Of a DNA stretch of 64,000 bases, positions 34,100 through 43,004 are shown one piece after another. The notes beneath the pieces were generated by a model that saw only the letters and a program-made list of their open reading frames with translations, did not search any database and was not told where the DNA came from. This stretch comes from Noviherbaspirillum saxi (lineage in GTDB: Bacteria; Pseudomonadota; Gammaproteobacteria; Burkholderiales; Burkholderiaceae_D), in contig NZ_QYUO01000002.1 in assembly GCF_003591035.1 (NCBI RefSeq), positions 124,001 to 188,000 on the forward strand. Direction: 5' to 3'. The first letter of the stretch is position 1; the number at the start of each line of letters is the position of its first letter. A program made the translations under genes and the position numbers.

Positions 34100-35059
34100 A
34101 TGAGAGCAAAACGCGCATTCTTGGGCATGTCACATTCGCCACTGTTAGGGCTTAACCCCATCAGCAGCGAACTCGAAAAAGATCTCCAAGGTGCTATTGC
34201 CCGGGTTCGCGAGCAGGTTGCGCGCTTTGATCCCGAGCTGGTAGTGCTGATCGGACCGGACCATTACAACGGATTTTTCAATGAGTTGATGCCTCCGTTT
34301 TGTATTGGCAGCCAAGCCACATCCGTGGGTGATTACCTGACACCCCCGGGCAGTCTCAACGTCGATGAATATGCGGCGGTAGCTCTGGCCGATCAACTGA
34401 TGGATGATGACTTTGACATTGCCTTGTCCAGGCGAATGCAGGTGGATCACGGCTTTGTGCAGGCCCTCCAGTTCATATGGGGCGGCCTCGAGACGCCACC
34501 GGTGATACCGATCTTCCTCAACGCCGTTGCACAGCCCGGCATTGCGCGCCTGCGGCGCTGTCGCCAACTGGGAGAGGCAATCGGCCGCTTTTTGGACAAG
34601 GAACCACGTCGCACACTGTTGATTGGGTCCGGAGGACTGTCTCACGAACCACCGGTACCCACCCTGGCGCATCCGGACCCTGCCATACGTGAGCGCATTA
34701 CCGTCAAACGCGAACCCACGCAGGCCGAACGCGACGCCAAGACCCAGCGCGTGATGGCTGCCGGCATGGCCTTGGCGAGCGGAACGTCGGACATGAAACC
34801 GCTCAACCCCGAGTGGGATGCCCGCTGGATGGACGCACTGGAGTTTGGTGAACTGGACAGCTTGGTTCAGTGGCGAGAAGAATCGATCGCGCAGGAGGCA
34901 GGCCTGTCTGCCCATGAGTCCAAAACGTGGTTGGTGGCGCGAGCAGCGTTGCCGATCGATCATCGTCTGCCTTGCACACTGCGTTACTACCAAGCCATTC
35001 CCGAGCTGATTGCGGGCTATGGAGTCCTGTTCATGCACACCGCAGACACACCAACGTAG
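34100..35059 (+). CDS. mhpB: 2,3-dihydroxyphenylpropionate 1,2-dioxygenase (extradiol, LigB type)
   Basis: A 319-residue class III extradiol dioxygenase. FLGMSHSPLLGLN carries the first iron-binding His; VVLIGPDHYNGFFNELMPPF and RRMQVDHGFVQALQFIWGG (the conserved DHGF with the acid-base His) follow, then IGSGGLSHEPPVPTLAHPDP. These match MhpB, which opens 3-(2,3-dihydroxyphenyl)propionate next to its two hydroxyls. GAGGAGA stands before the ATG at 34100. The TAG stop is supplied by the first bases of a 164-base fold-back element. First gene of a five-gene meta-cleavage operon. Confidence 0.92.
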   Translation: MRAKRAFLGMSHSPLLGLNPISSELEKDLQGAIARVREQVARFDPELVVLIGPDHYNGFFNELMPPFCIGSQATSVGDYLTPPGSLNVDEYAAVALADQLMDDDFDIALSRRMQVDHGFVQALQFIWGGLETPPVIPIFLNAVAQPGIARLRRCRQLGEAIGRFLDKEPRRTLLIGSGGLSHEPPVPTLAHPDPAIRERITVKREPTQAERDAKTQRVMAAGMALASGTSDMKPLNPEWDARWMDALEFGELDSLVQWREESIAQEAGLSAHESKTWLVARAALPIDHRLPCTLRYYQAIPELIAGYGVLFMHTADTPT

Positions 35060-35220
35060 TGGGTTACTTGGCAACGGAATACGCATAAAAGCGCGTCTTT
35101 TTGCGCCATGCAGCGTTGCGAATCCTCGCGATAGCAACGGCTATCGCTGCGGTTCGCGCCTTGCCTGGCACAAAAATCCATCGCTTTTATTTGCGTATTC
35201 CATTGCCAAGTAACCCACTA
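35057..35220. repeat. long fold-back element inside the mhp operon, copy 2
   Basis: Exactly 164 bases whose ends are 29-bp inverted arms with one mismatch (35057-35085 and 35192-35220; outer part TAGTGGGTTACTTGGCAA). The interior continues to pair (GCCA.GCA, GCGAA, and central GATAGC-aacg-GCTATC). Its first three bases are the mhpB stop codon, and the ribosome site GGAG of mhpD begins at the next base after its end, so it fills the whole intergenic space. It resembles copy 1 in the core (TGCAGCGTTGC occurs in both) but not in the arms. It may attenuate or stabilise the operon message. Confidence 0.82.
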
Positions 35221-35230
35221 GGAGAACCCT

Positions 35231-36013
35231 TTGAGCAATCAAGAACAGATCAATGTATGGGCCGAGCGGCTGCGCAGTGCCGAGCAGACCGCCACTCCGA
35301 TCGCGCCCCTGCGTGACGAAATTACCAACGGTGACGACGCCTATGCGGTGCAACTGGTCAATGTCCGCCATGCTCAGGCACAAGGCCGTCGCATCGTGGG
35401 CCGCAAGATCGGCCTCACGTCGCCTGTCGTTCAGAAACAGCTGGGAGTCGACCAACCTGACTTCGGTACATTGTTCGCCGATATGGTCTATGGCGATGAT
35501 GAGGAAATCCCTTGGGCACGCACGCTGCAGCCGAAGGTCGAGGCCGAAGTGGCGCTGGTGCTCGAGCGCGACCTCGATCTGGCCGATGCCACGCTGGTGG
35601 ACGTAATCAATGCCACTGCATACGTACTGCCGGCCATCGAGATTGTAGGCAGCCGCATCGCGAATTGGAACATCAAGTTCATCGACACCGTGGCCGACAA
35701 CGCCTCCAGCGGCCTCGTCGTACTTGGCGCCATACCTACGCGCCTCAATGCGCTGGACCTCAAACTGTGCGAGATGACCACCGAACGCGCAGGCTCGGTC
35801 GTCGCGCAAGGCAGCGGCAGTGCCTGCTTGGGACATCCGCTGAACGCTGCCGTCTGGCTGGCTCGCAAACTCGCCACGCTGGGCCAGCCCCTGCGCGCGG
35901 GCGACCTGGTCATGACCGGCGCGCTCGGCCCCATGGTGGCCGTGCAACCCGGCGACGCGTTTGAAGCCCGCATCAGTGGTGTGGGCAGCGTGCGCGCACG
36001 ATTTGGCTCTTAA
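35231..36013 (+). CDS. mhpD: 2-hydroxypenta-2,4-dienoate (2-keto-4-pentenoate) hydratase
   Basis: A 260-residue FAH-fold hydratase. [33 protein letters not shown], the metal-binding [15 protein letters not shown], and [18 protein letters not shown] are diagnostic. It adds water to the dienoate released by MhpC to give 4-hydroxy-2-oxovalerate. It uses TTG as start, six bases after GGAG, directly behind the fold-back element; no better start exists. Next in the operon is mhpF. Confidence 0.9.
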   Translation: MSNQEQINVWAERLRSAEQTATPIAPLRDEITNGDDAYAVQLVNVRHAQAQGRRIVGRKIGLTSPVVQKQLGVDQPDFGTLFADMVYGDDEEIPWARTLQPKVEAEVALVLERDLDLADATLVDVINATAYVLPAIEIVGSRIANWNIKFIDTVADNASSGLVVLGAIPTRLNALDLKLCEMTTERAGSVVAQGSGSACLGHPLNAAVWLARKLATLGQPLRAGDLVMTGALGPMVAVQPGDAFEARISGVGSVRARFGS

Positions 36014-36038
36014 ATAACAGAAAACACACGAGATTCCT

Positions 36039-36980
36039 ATGCCCCGAAAACTCAAGGCTGCCATCATCGGCAGCGGCAACATCGGCACAGACTTGATGAT
36101 CAAGATCCTGCGGCACGGCGTCAACATTGAAATGGGTGCCATGGTCGGGATTGACCCGACCTCCGATGGCCTGGCACGCGCCGCCCGCATGGGTGTGCCC
36201 ACCACTCACGAAGGCGTAGACGGCTTGAGCCGCTTGCCTAACTTCGCTGACATCGACTTCGTGTTCGACGCCACCAGCGCCGGTGCCCATATCAAGAACG
36301 ACGCCTTCCTGCGCAGGCTCAAACGCGGTATCCGCATGATCGACCTGACCCCCGCGGCCATCGGCCCGTACTGCATCCCGGTCGTCAACAATGAAGACCA
36401 CCTTGACGCCTTGAATGTCAACATGGTCACCTGCGGCGGCCAGGCCACCATTCCAATGGTGGCAGCTGTCAATCGCGTTGCCAAGGTGTACTACGGCGAA
36501 ATCGTCGCCTCCATCTCCAGCAAGAGTGCCGGCCCCGGCACCCGTGCCAACATCGACGAATTCACTGAAACTACCGCCAAAGCGATTGAAGCGGTGGGTG
36601 GCGCGTCCAAAGGCAAGGCCATCATTGTGCTGAACCCCGCTGAGCCACCGCTGATCATGCGCGATACCGTCTACACTCTCAGCGAGCTTGGCGACGAAGC
36701 TGCAATTGCCGAATCGGTTGAGCGTATGGTCGCCGCCGTCCAGGCCTACGTGCCCGGCTACCGCCTGAAACAAAAAGTACAGTTCGACCGCATTGAAGCC
36801 AGCACGCCCATCAACATCCCCGGCGTCGGCCCTCGCATGAGCGGCCTGAAGACGTCCATCTTCCTGGAAGTCGAAGGTGCTGCCCACTACCTGCCCGCCT
36901 ATGCCGGAAACCTGGACATCATGACCAGTGCCGGTCTGCGCACCGCCGAACAGATGGCTGCCCGCATGCTTGCCGCGTAA
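36039..36980 (+). CDS. mhpF: acetaldehyde dehydrogenase, CoA-acylating
   Basis: A 313-residue enzyme of the MhpF/DmpF type. NAD-binding [20 protein letters not shown], the catalytic Cys in [20 protein letters not shown], and [20 protein letters not shown] are diagnostic. It converts acetaldehyde, received through a protein channel from the aldolase MhpE, to acetyl-CoA. It lies 25 bases after mhpD and 13 before mhpE. Codons here are strongly biased to C-ending synonyms, more than in the regions around the operon. Confidence 0.94.
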   Translation: MPRKLKAAIIGSGNIGTDLMIKILRHGVNIEMGAMVGIDPTSDGLARAARMGVPTTHEGVDGLSRLPNFADIDFVFDATSAGAHIKNDAFLRRLKRGIRMIDLTPAAIGPYCIPVVNNEDHLDALNVNMVTCGGQATIPMVAAVNRVAKVYYGEIVASISSKSAGPGTRANIDEFTETTAKAIEAVGGASKGKAIIVLNPAEPPLIMRDTVYTLSELGDEAAIAESVERMVAAVQAYVPGYRLKQKVQFDRIEASTPINIPGVGPRMSGLKTSIFLEVEGAAHYLPAYAGNLDIMTSAGLRTAEQMAARMLAA

Positions 36981-36993
36981 AGGAGAAACTGAC

Positions 36994-38049
36994 ATGGACA
37001 AGAAAATCTACATTTCCGACGTCACCCTGCGCGACGGCAGCCACGCCGTACGCCACCAGTACAGCGTCGAGCAAGCCAAACAAATCGCCCAAGCCTTGGA
37101 CGACGCCAGGGTCGACTCCATCGAAGTCGCCCATGGCGACGGCCTGCAAGGCGGCAGCTTCAACTACGGTTTCGGCGCCCACTCCGACGTCGAATGGATC
37201 GAAGCCGTGGCCAGCGTCGTCAAGCATGCCAAGATCGCCACCCTGCTGTTGCCAGGCATCGGCACCGTCCACGACCTGAAGGCGGCCTACGATGCCGGCG
37301 CCCGCATCGTGCGTGTCGCAACACACTGCACCGAGGCCGATGTCTCCAGGCAGCACATCGAATACGCACGCCACCTAGGCATGGAAGCCGTTGGCTTTCT
37401 GATGATGAGCCACATGCAGACGCCCGAGGGCTTGGCCGGGCAGGCAAAACTGATGGAAAGCTATGGCGCACAATGCGTGTACGTGGTGGATTCGGGCGGT
37501 GCATTGAACATGAACGACGTGCGTGACCGTTTCCGCGCCTTCAAGGACATCTTGAAGCCCGAAACCCTGACCGGCATGCACGCCCACCACAACCTGAGCC
37601 TGGGTGTGGCCAACTCCATCGTCGCCGTCGAAGAAGGCTGTGACCGCGTGGACGCCAGCTTGGCCGGCATGGGCGCCGGAGCGGGCAATGCCCCGCTGGA
37701 AGTGTTCATCGCCGCCGCCGCGCGCCTGGGCTGGAACCACGGCTGCGACTTGTACAAACTGATGGATGCGGCCGATGACATCGTGCGTCCGCTGCAAGAC
37801 CGCCCTGTGCGCGTGGACCGCGAAACGCTGGCACTGGGCTACGCAGGCGTTTACTCCAGCTTCCTGCGCCACTCGGAAGTGGCAGCGAAGAAATACGGCC
37901 TGAAGCCGGTCGACATCCTGGTGGAACTGGGCAAGCGCCGCATGGTGGGCGGCCAGGAAGACATGATCGTGGACGTGGCGCTGGATCTGCTCAAAGCCCG
38001 GGAGCATGAGCGCATGCACGCGCAGCCGGTGATGGGCGAGGCGGACTGA
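36994..38049 (+). CDS. mhpE: 4-hydroxy-2-oxovalerate aldolase
   Basis: A 351-residue DRE-TIM (HMGL-like) aldolase: [20 protein letters not shown] with the catalytic Arg and Asp, [15 protein letters not shown], and metal ligands in [15 protein letters not shown]. The C-terminal part has the communication domain that docks with MhpF ([40 protein letters not shown]). It splits 4-hydroxy-2-oxovalerate into pyruvate and acetaldehyde. AGGAGA precedes the ATG at 36994; an upstream start would overlap mhpF and is not supported. Confidence 0.94.
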   Translation: MDKKIYISDVTLRDGSHAVRHQYSVEQAKQIAQALDDARVDSIEVAHGDGLQGGSFNYGFGAHSDVEWIEAVASVVKHAKIATLLLPGIGTVHDLKAAYDAGARIVRVATHCTEADVSRQHIEYARHLGMEAVGFLMMSHMQTPEGLAGQAKLMESYGAQCVYVVDSGGALNMNDVRDRFRAFKDILKPETLTGMHAHHNLSLGVANSIVAVEEGCDRVDASLAGMGAGAGNAPLEVFIAAAARLGWNHGCDLYKLMDAADDIVRPLQDRPVRVDRETLALGYAGVYSSFLRHSEVAAKKYGLKPVDILVELGKRRMVGGQEDMIVDVALDLLKAREHERMHAQPVMGEAD

Positions 38050-38133
38050 CCACCCCTGACCCGAAGACGAGCCGCCACTGTCACAGTAGCGGTTGTCGCA
38101 TTAAAGTACCGCCCAACGAAGAAGGAAATGACT

Positions 38134-39003
38134 ATGTCTGCAAATACCATTGCGCTGACCGAAGCCGCAACCAGCAAGTTCGTTCGCATCCAGGACGGCG
38201 ACCTCAAGCTCCAACTGCATTACAACGACGTAGGCCAGGGTGCCGAGACCGTCGTCATGCTGCACGGCTCCGGACCGGGTGCCAGCGGCTGGGCCAACTT
38301 CAATCGCAACATCGAGCCGCTGGTAAGCGCCGGCTACCGCGTCATCCTGCTGGACTGCCCGGGCTGGAGCAAGAGCGACCCTATCGTAAACACCGGCTCG
38401 CGCTCGGACCTCAACGCGCGCGCGCTCAAGGGTTTGATGGATGCCATTGGACTGGAAAAGGCTCACATCATCGGCAATTCGATGGGTGCACACAGCACCG
38501 TGGCCTTTGCGTTGTCCAACCCCACGCGGGTGGGCAAGTTAGTGCTGATGGGCGGTGGCACGGGCGGCCCGAGCCAGTTCGTGCCCATGCCGACTGAGGG
38601 CATCAAGCTGATCGGTGCGCTTTACCGTAACCCGACTATCGAGAACCTCAAACGCATGATGAATGTGTTCGTGTACGACGCAAGCCATCTGACCGAGGAG
38701 TTATTCCAGGCGCGCCTGGATAACATGCTGGCGCGGCGTGACCACCTGGAAAATTTCGTCAAGAGCTCTGAGGCCAATCCCAAGCAGTTCCCCGACCTGG
38801 GGCACCGCTTGGGCGAGGTCGCCGCACCCACGCTCGTCATCTGGGGACGCGATGACCGCTTCGTGCCCATGGATGTGGGCTTGCGCCTGATCTGGGGCAT
38901 CCCGAACGCTCAGATGCACATCTTCAACCGCTGCGGCCATTGGGCTCAGTGGGAGCATGCGGACACCTTCAACCGCATGGTGCTGGATTTCCTATCACAT
39001 TAA
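38134..39003 (+). CDS. mhpC: 2-hydroxy-6-oxonona-2,4-dienedioate hydrolase (C-C bond hydrolase)
   Basis: A 289-residue alpha/beta hydrolase of the meta-cleavage product type: [33 protein letters not shown], nucleophile Ser116 in [15 protein letters not shown], Asp in [13 protein letters not shown], His in [12 protein letters not shown]. It cuts the ring-fission product into succinate (or fumarate) and a hydroxypentadienoate. Of two ATG codons two codons apart, the second (38134) is better spaced from GAAGGA. Last enzyme gene of the operon; the hemerythrin gene follows 11 bases after. Confidence 0.92.
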   Translation: MSANTIALTEAATSKFVRIQDGDLKLQLHYNDVGQGAETVVMLHGSGPGASGWANFNRNIEPLVSAGYRVILLDCPGWSKSDPIVNTGSRSDLNARALKGLMDAIGLEKAHIIGNSMGAHSTVAFALSNPTRVGKLVLMGGGTGGPSQFVPMPTEGIKLIGALYRNPTIENLKRMMNVFVYDASHLTEELFQARLDNMLARRDHLENFVKSSEANPKQFPDLGHRLGEVAAPTLVIWGRDDRFVPMDVGLRLIWGIPNAQMHIFNRCGHWAQWEHADTFNRMVLDFLSH

Positions 39004-39014
39004 GGTAAAGCATC

Positions 39015-39467
39015 ATGGATGAAAACCGACCACTGAACTGGAGCGATGCCCACATGCTGGGCTACGCACCGATGGATCAGATCCATGAAGAATTCGTCCA
39101 GTTGGTCGCTCGCCTACAGGGGGCTCGAGATGATGAACTGCACGAATTGCTTAGCGCCATGGAAGGACATCTTCAGGCACATTTCGGCGAGGAAAACGCT
39201 TGGATGCGCGAAAGCGAGTTCCCGCCGCGTGACTGCCACATTGAGCAGCATGATGCCGTGCTTAAGTCGGTGCATGAGGTGCAAGAGTTGCTTGCTCAAG
39301 GCAATACCCGGATATGCCGTGCCTTGGTACAGGCGCTAGCTGACTGGTTCCCGAGCCATGCTACCCATCTCGACTCGGCGCTGGCGCACTGGATGTGTAA
39401 GCGCCGTCTGGGAGCAAAACCAGTCGTTTTTCGCCGCTCGATCAACAGTAACATCGTATCCCGCTAA
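39015..39467 (+). CDS. bacteriohemerythrin-domain protein
   Basis: A 150-residue hemerythrin. Di-iron ligands are visible in order: MDQIHEEFVQL (His), EGHLQAHFGEENAWM (His and Glu), CHIEQHDAVL (two His) and FPSHATHLDSALAHW (His and Asp). Such proteins bind oxygen. It starts 11 bases after mhpC and is probably co-transcribed with the catabolic operon, where stored or sensed oxygen could serve the two oxygenases (inference). The last 25 residues are basic and have no match I know. Confidence 0.85.
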   Translation: MDENRPLNWSDAHMLGYAPMDQIHEEFVQLVARLQGARDDELHELLSAMEGHLQAHFGEENAWMRESEFPPRDCHIEQHDAVLKSVHEVQELLAQGNTRICRALVQALADWFPSHATHLDSALAHWMCKRRLGAKPVVFRRSINSNIVSR

Positions 39468-39660
39468 AAAGCGCAAGCGCTCAGATCGAGGTCTTCACAT
39501 AAAGCCATTCGCTCCGGTCAGCAGCACGACCAATTCCGCCTCCTTTATTCTACATTTGCATCGGGAACCACGCCTGCTTTTCAGCGTCCCAATGAAGACG
39601 CTATTACGACTCATTAATGATGCGCGGGGTGCAGTTACAACGATATCTTCTGGAAAGAGT

Positions 39661-39905
39661 ATGAATAATTGGAGACAGGTGTTTCGCGACGGCGCGGTTT
39701 CCGGCAGCATCGCAAGTGTCATATCGACGTCGGTATTGAGCGCGCGCGGGAGACAGGAAAACGGCACGCCCTATGCACCGACCAATGCCATCAGTCATTG
39801 GTTCAGGTTTATGCGACATTCGGCGTCGAGCTGGCGTTGCGTGGAATTGCAGCATCAAAGATGCAATCGCCGAGGCAGATTTCTACTTCCCTATCTGATG
39901 TGTGA
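39661..39905 (+). pseudogene. remnant of a conserved hypothetical membrane protein gene
   Basis: The frame from ATG 39661 gives MNNWRQVFRDGAVSGSIASV, then RQENGTPYAPTNAISHWF, which I recognise as the start of a family of about 170-residue proteins in Burkholderiales. After about 46 codons the match stops. The C-terminal helix of the same family then appears in another frame (QVYATFGVELALRGIAAS, near 39805-39870). So the gene has lost its middle and shifted frame. It occupies the gap between hemerythrin and the intradiol dioxygenase. Confidence 0.6.
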
Positions 39906-39919
39906 TTACAGCCTGCACT

Positions 39920-40651
39920 ATGGAAAAGGACGATAAGCGGCCGACGCTTCAAGTGAGCCGGCGCAAGGCGATCATGATGCTTGGCGCGGCGATGCTCGTC
40001 AGCCGGGCAACAGCGCAAAGCGACGCGCGTCAGTCGCGACGCCCCGCATGCATTCTCACTCCGGAACAAACAGAAGGACCGTACTTTGTTGATGACCGGC
40101 TCAACCGTTCCGACATACGCACCGATCCTGCGGGCGGGACAGTACGCGCCGGCGTTCCGCTCGCGCTGACCTTGCGCGTGCTGGCTGTTCGCGGTACCGG
40201 ATGTACTCCCGTTTCCGGCGCGATGGTGGACGTCTGGCATTGCGATGCCGATGGCGTTTATTCGGACGTAACCGATCCTCGCTTCGACACAAGCGGAAAA
40301 AAATTTCTGCGCGGTTATCAAATCACCGACGACGGTGGTGTAGTGCGCTTCCTTACCATTTATCCCGGATGGTATCCCGGTCGAACGGTGCACATCCATT
40401 TCAAGGTGCGTATACAACCCACGTCACCCACGTCGAGCCGCCCCTACGAATTCACGTCGCAACTGTACTTCGACGACGCGATCACCGACCGCGTGTTGGC
40501 GCAAGCGCCCTACGCGCGCAACGGCCGACGCCGCCAGACCAATGACACGGATGGCTTGTTCCGGCGCGGTGGCCGGCAACTGATTCTGCCACTGCTTGAA
40601 AACGGTCCGGGGTATGCGGGAAGCTTCGACATCGGCGTGCAGACGGCTTGA
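39920..40651 (+). CDS. exported intradiol ring-cleavage dioxygenase family protein
   Basis: A 243-residue intradiol dioxygenase-fold protein. The N-terminus has a Tat-like signal (SRRKAIMMLGAAMLVSRATA). The barrel shows LTPEQTEGPYFVDDRLNRSD, AMVDVWHCDADGVYSDVTDP (first Tyr ligand), then YPGWYPGRTVHIHFKVRI, with the second Tyr and both His ligands of the Fe(III) site. It resembles the exported protocatechuate-dioxygenase-like proteins of unknown substrate, not the PcaHG subunits at 56 kb. The ATG at 39920 lacks a ribosome site; a GTG six codons upstream is an alternative. Confidence 0.82.
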   Translation: MEKDDKRPTLQVSRRKAIMMLGAAMLVSRATAQSDARQSRRPACILTPEQTEGPYFVDDRLNRSDIRTDPAGGTVRAGVPLALTLRVLAVRGTGCTPVSGAMVDVWHCDADGVYSDVTDPRFDTSGKKFLRGYQITDDGGVVRFLTIYPGWYPGRTVHIHFKVRIQPTSPTSSRPYEFTSQLYFDDAITDRVLAQAPYARNGRRRQTNDTDGLFRRGGRQLILPLLENGPGYAGSFDIGVQTA

Positions 40652-40716
40652 GTGCGCCGCATGCGTCCGAAATTGTTAACAGGCCCTAATCCGCCAACGT
40701 ACAAAGGACATCGATC

Positions 40717-42840
40717 ATGAGCAAAGAAAAGAAGACCGGCAATGCAGGAAAGCAGAAAAAGAATTCCACGCCGCGCGGTGCAAATCCAGGTGCAGATGTC
40801 CATCGAGGCAACGGCGGCGAGTTGCACCAGGTCGCCACCGGGCAGCATCCCGCACTGACCACGAACCAAGGCATCCCGATTGCCGACAACCAGAACTCGT
40901 TGCGCGCCAATCCGCGTGGCCCCAGTCTGCTGGAAGATTTCATTCTGCGTGAAAAGATCACGCATTTCGATCACGAGCGCATCCCTGAACGCATCGTGCA
41001 TGCGCGCGGCACTGCGGTGCATGGCCACTTCGAGTTGACCAAGTCGCTAGCGCAATATACGACAGCAAAAATCCTCACCGAGGTCGGTGAAAAGACACCG
41101 GTGTTTACGCGTTTTTCGACGGTCGCCGGCGGCGCAGGTTCGGTCGACACGCCGCGAGACGTGCGCGGCTTCGCGGTCAAGTTCTACACCAAGGAAGGCA
41201 ACTGGGACCTGGTCAGCAACAACATCCCGGTGTTCTTCATCCAGGACGCGATCAAGTTCCCCGACGTCGTCCATTCGGTCAAGATGGAACCGGACCGTGG
41301 CTTTCCACAAAGCGCAACGGCGCATGACACCTTCTGGGATTTCATTTCGCTGACGCCGGAATCCATGCATATGGTGATGTGGATCATGTCCGACCGCACG
41401 ATCCCGCGCTCGCTGCGCATGATCGAAGGCTTCGGCGTCCATAGCTTCCGTCTCCTGAACAAAGCGGGCGACTCAACCTTCGTCAAATTCCATTGGCGGC
41501 CGAAGCTGGGCCTGCAATCGACCATTTGGGATGAGGCAGTGAAGATTGCCGGCGCCGATCCGGACTTCCACCGCCGCGACATGTTCGAGGCGATCGAAGC
41601 AGGTGATTTCCCCGAGTGGGAGTTTGCGGTCCAGCTATTCACGCAGGAGCAGGCGGATAAATTTCCATTCGATCATCTGGATGCGACCAAGCTGATCCCG
41701 GAAGAACTGGTGCCCTTACAAGTAATCGGCCGCATGGTGCTGGACCGGTGGCCGGACAACTTCTTCGCGGAAACCGAACAGGTCGCCTACTGTCCCGCCA
41801 ACATCGTTCCCGGCATCGACTTCTCCAACGATCCGCTGCTACAGGGCCGCCTGTTCTCATACCTGGATACGCAATTGCTGCGGCTCGGATCGCCGAATTT
41901 CAACCAGATTCCGGTCAATGCGCCAAAGTGCCCCTTCGCCAACCTTCAGCGCGACGGCAAGATGCAAATGACGCAGCCGAAAGGCAGGGTCGCATATGAG
42001 CCGAATTCGTTGTCGGAAACCGCCCCGCGAGAAACGCCGGACAGGGGTTTCCCTAGCGCACGCGTCAGCGAAAGCGGCGAAAAAGGCCGCATTCGCGCGG
42101 AGAGCTTTGCCGACCATTACAGCCAGGCGCGTCAGTTCTATCGCAGCCAGAGCAAGTACGAGCAGGCACATATCGCGTCTGCGCTGGTGTTTGAGCTGTC
42201 GAAAGTCGATCATCTGCATGTGCGGCAGGCGATGGTTGCACATCTGCGCCACATTGAAGAAGAACTGGCCCAGCGCGTAGCCGATGGCCTTGGTCTCGGC
42301 ACCTTGCCGAAACCCGCAGAGGCCGCAGCGCCGGTGCAGGACTTCGATCAATCGCCGGCGCTGCAAATCATCGGCAGGATGAAGGACACGCTAGAAGGAC
42401 GCGCAATCGGTATTCTGATTGCGGACGGTTCGGACGGCGCCATCGTCAGCGACATCATCAAAGTCGCAGCTGAGGCCGGCGCGAAGGTCAAGGTCGTCGC
42501 TCCCAAGGTGGGCGGCGCGAAGCTTGCCGACGGCACGATGATGGAAGCCGACGGACAACTGGCGGGCACGCCTTCGGTGATGTTCGACGCGATTGCCGTT
42601 GTCTTGTCCGATGAAGGAGTCAAGCTACTGAGCAAGGAATCCGCGGCTATCGATTTCGTGCGTCACGCGTTCGGCCACCTGAAGGCGATCGCGGCGGATC
42701 AGGGCGGCCGGTCACTGCTCGAACAAGCGAACATCGAGAAAGACAAAGGTGTGCTCGATGCGAAGGACATGAAAGGCTTCATCGCGGCGGCCAAGACACG
42801 GCAATGGGAGCGCGAAGAATCGGTGCGCATTCTGGCGTAG
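40717..42840 (+). CDS. katE: catalase HPII (large-subunit monofunctional catalase)
   Basis: A 707-residue clade 2 catalase. [20 protein letters not shown] contains the distal His; [20 protein letters not shown] is the Asn/Phe heme pocket region; [20 protein letters not shown] holds the proximal Tyr ligand. The C-terminal flavodoxin-like domain typical of large catalases begins around residue 560 ([16 protein letters not shown]) and continues to the end. The N-terminal 60 residues are polar and lysine-rich. It removes hydrogen peroxide in the cytoplasm. AAAGGA precedes the ATG. It stands alone, ending about 160 bases before the decarboxylase gene. Confidence 0.95.
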   Translation: MSKEKKTGNAGKQKKNSTPRGANPGADVHRGNGGELHQVATGQHPALTTNQGIPIADNQNSLRANPRGPSLLEDFILREKITHFDHERIPERIVHARGTAVHGHFELTKSLAQYTTAKILTEVGEKTPVFTRFSTVAGGAGSVDTPRDVRGFAVKFYTKEGNWDLVSNNIPVFFIQDAIKFPDVVHSVKMEPDRGFPQSATAHDTFWDFISLTPESMHMVMWIMSDRTIPRSLRMIEGFGVHSFRLLNKAGDSTFVKFHWRPKLGLQSTIWDEAVKIAGADPDFHRRDMFEAIEAGDFPEWEFAVQLFTQEQADKFPFDHLDATKLIPEELVPLQVIGRMVLDRWPDNFFAETEQVAYCPANIVPGIDFSNDPLLQGRLFSYLDTQLLRLGSPNFNQIPVNAPKCPFANLQRDGKMQMTQPKGRVAYEPNSLSETAPRETPDRGFPSARVSESGEKGRIRAESFADHYSQARQFYRSQSKYEQAHIASALVFELSKVDHLHVRQAMVAHLRHIEEELAQRVADGLGLGTLPKPAEAAAPVQDFDQSPALQIIGRMKDTLEGRAIGILIADGSDGAIVSDIIKVAAEAGAKVKVVAPKVGGAKLADGTMMEADGQLAGTPSVMFDAIAVVLSDEGVKLLSKESAAIDFVRHAFGHLKAIAADQGGRSLLEQANIEKDKGVLDAKDMKGFIAAAKTRQWEREESVRILA

Positions 42841-42922
42841 TTGATCGACCGAGGTTATGTAGAAACGCAAATCAGAGTCTCCGTGCGACGACGATGTCAG
42901 GATTTCGTCTCCGGTTGGCTTT

Positions 42923-42970
42923 AGGCACCGCGCAGGAATAAGTTGTGCAACTTATTCCTGCGCGGTGCCT
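42923..42970. repeat. 48-bp near-perfect palindrome upstream of the decarboxylase gene
   Basis: Two 23-base arms (42923-42945 and 42948-42970) are perfect reverse complements around a TG centre; the arm begins AGGCACCGCGCAGGAATAAG. The same arm sequence occurs once more at 44421-44443, at the other end of the decarboxylase gene, with one base changed. The palindrome looks like the two arms of a fold-back element joined without its core. Confidence 0.8.
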
Positions 42971-43004
42971 TAGCCTGATAGATGCGCATCAAACGAGGAC
43001 TGGC

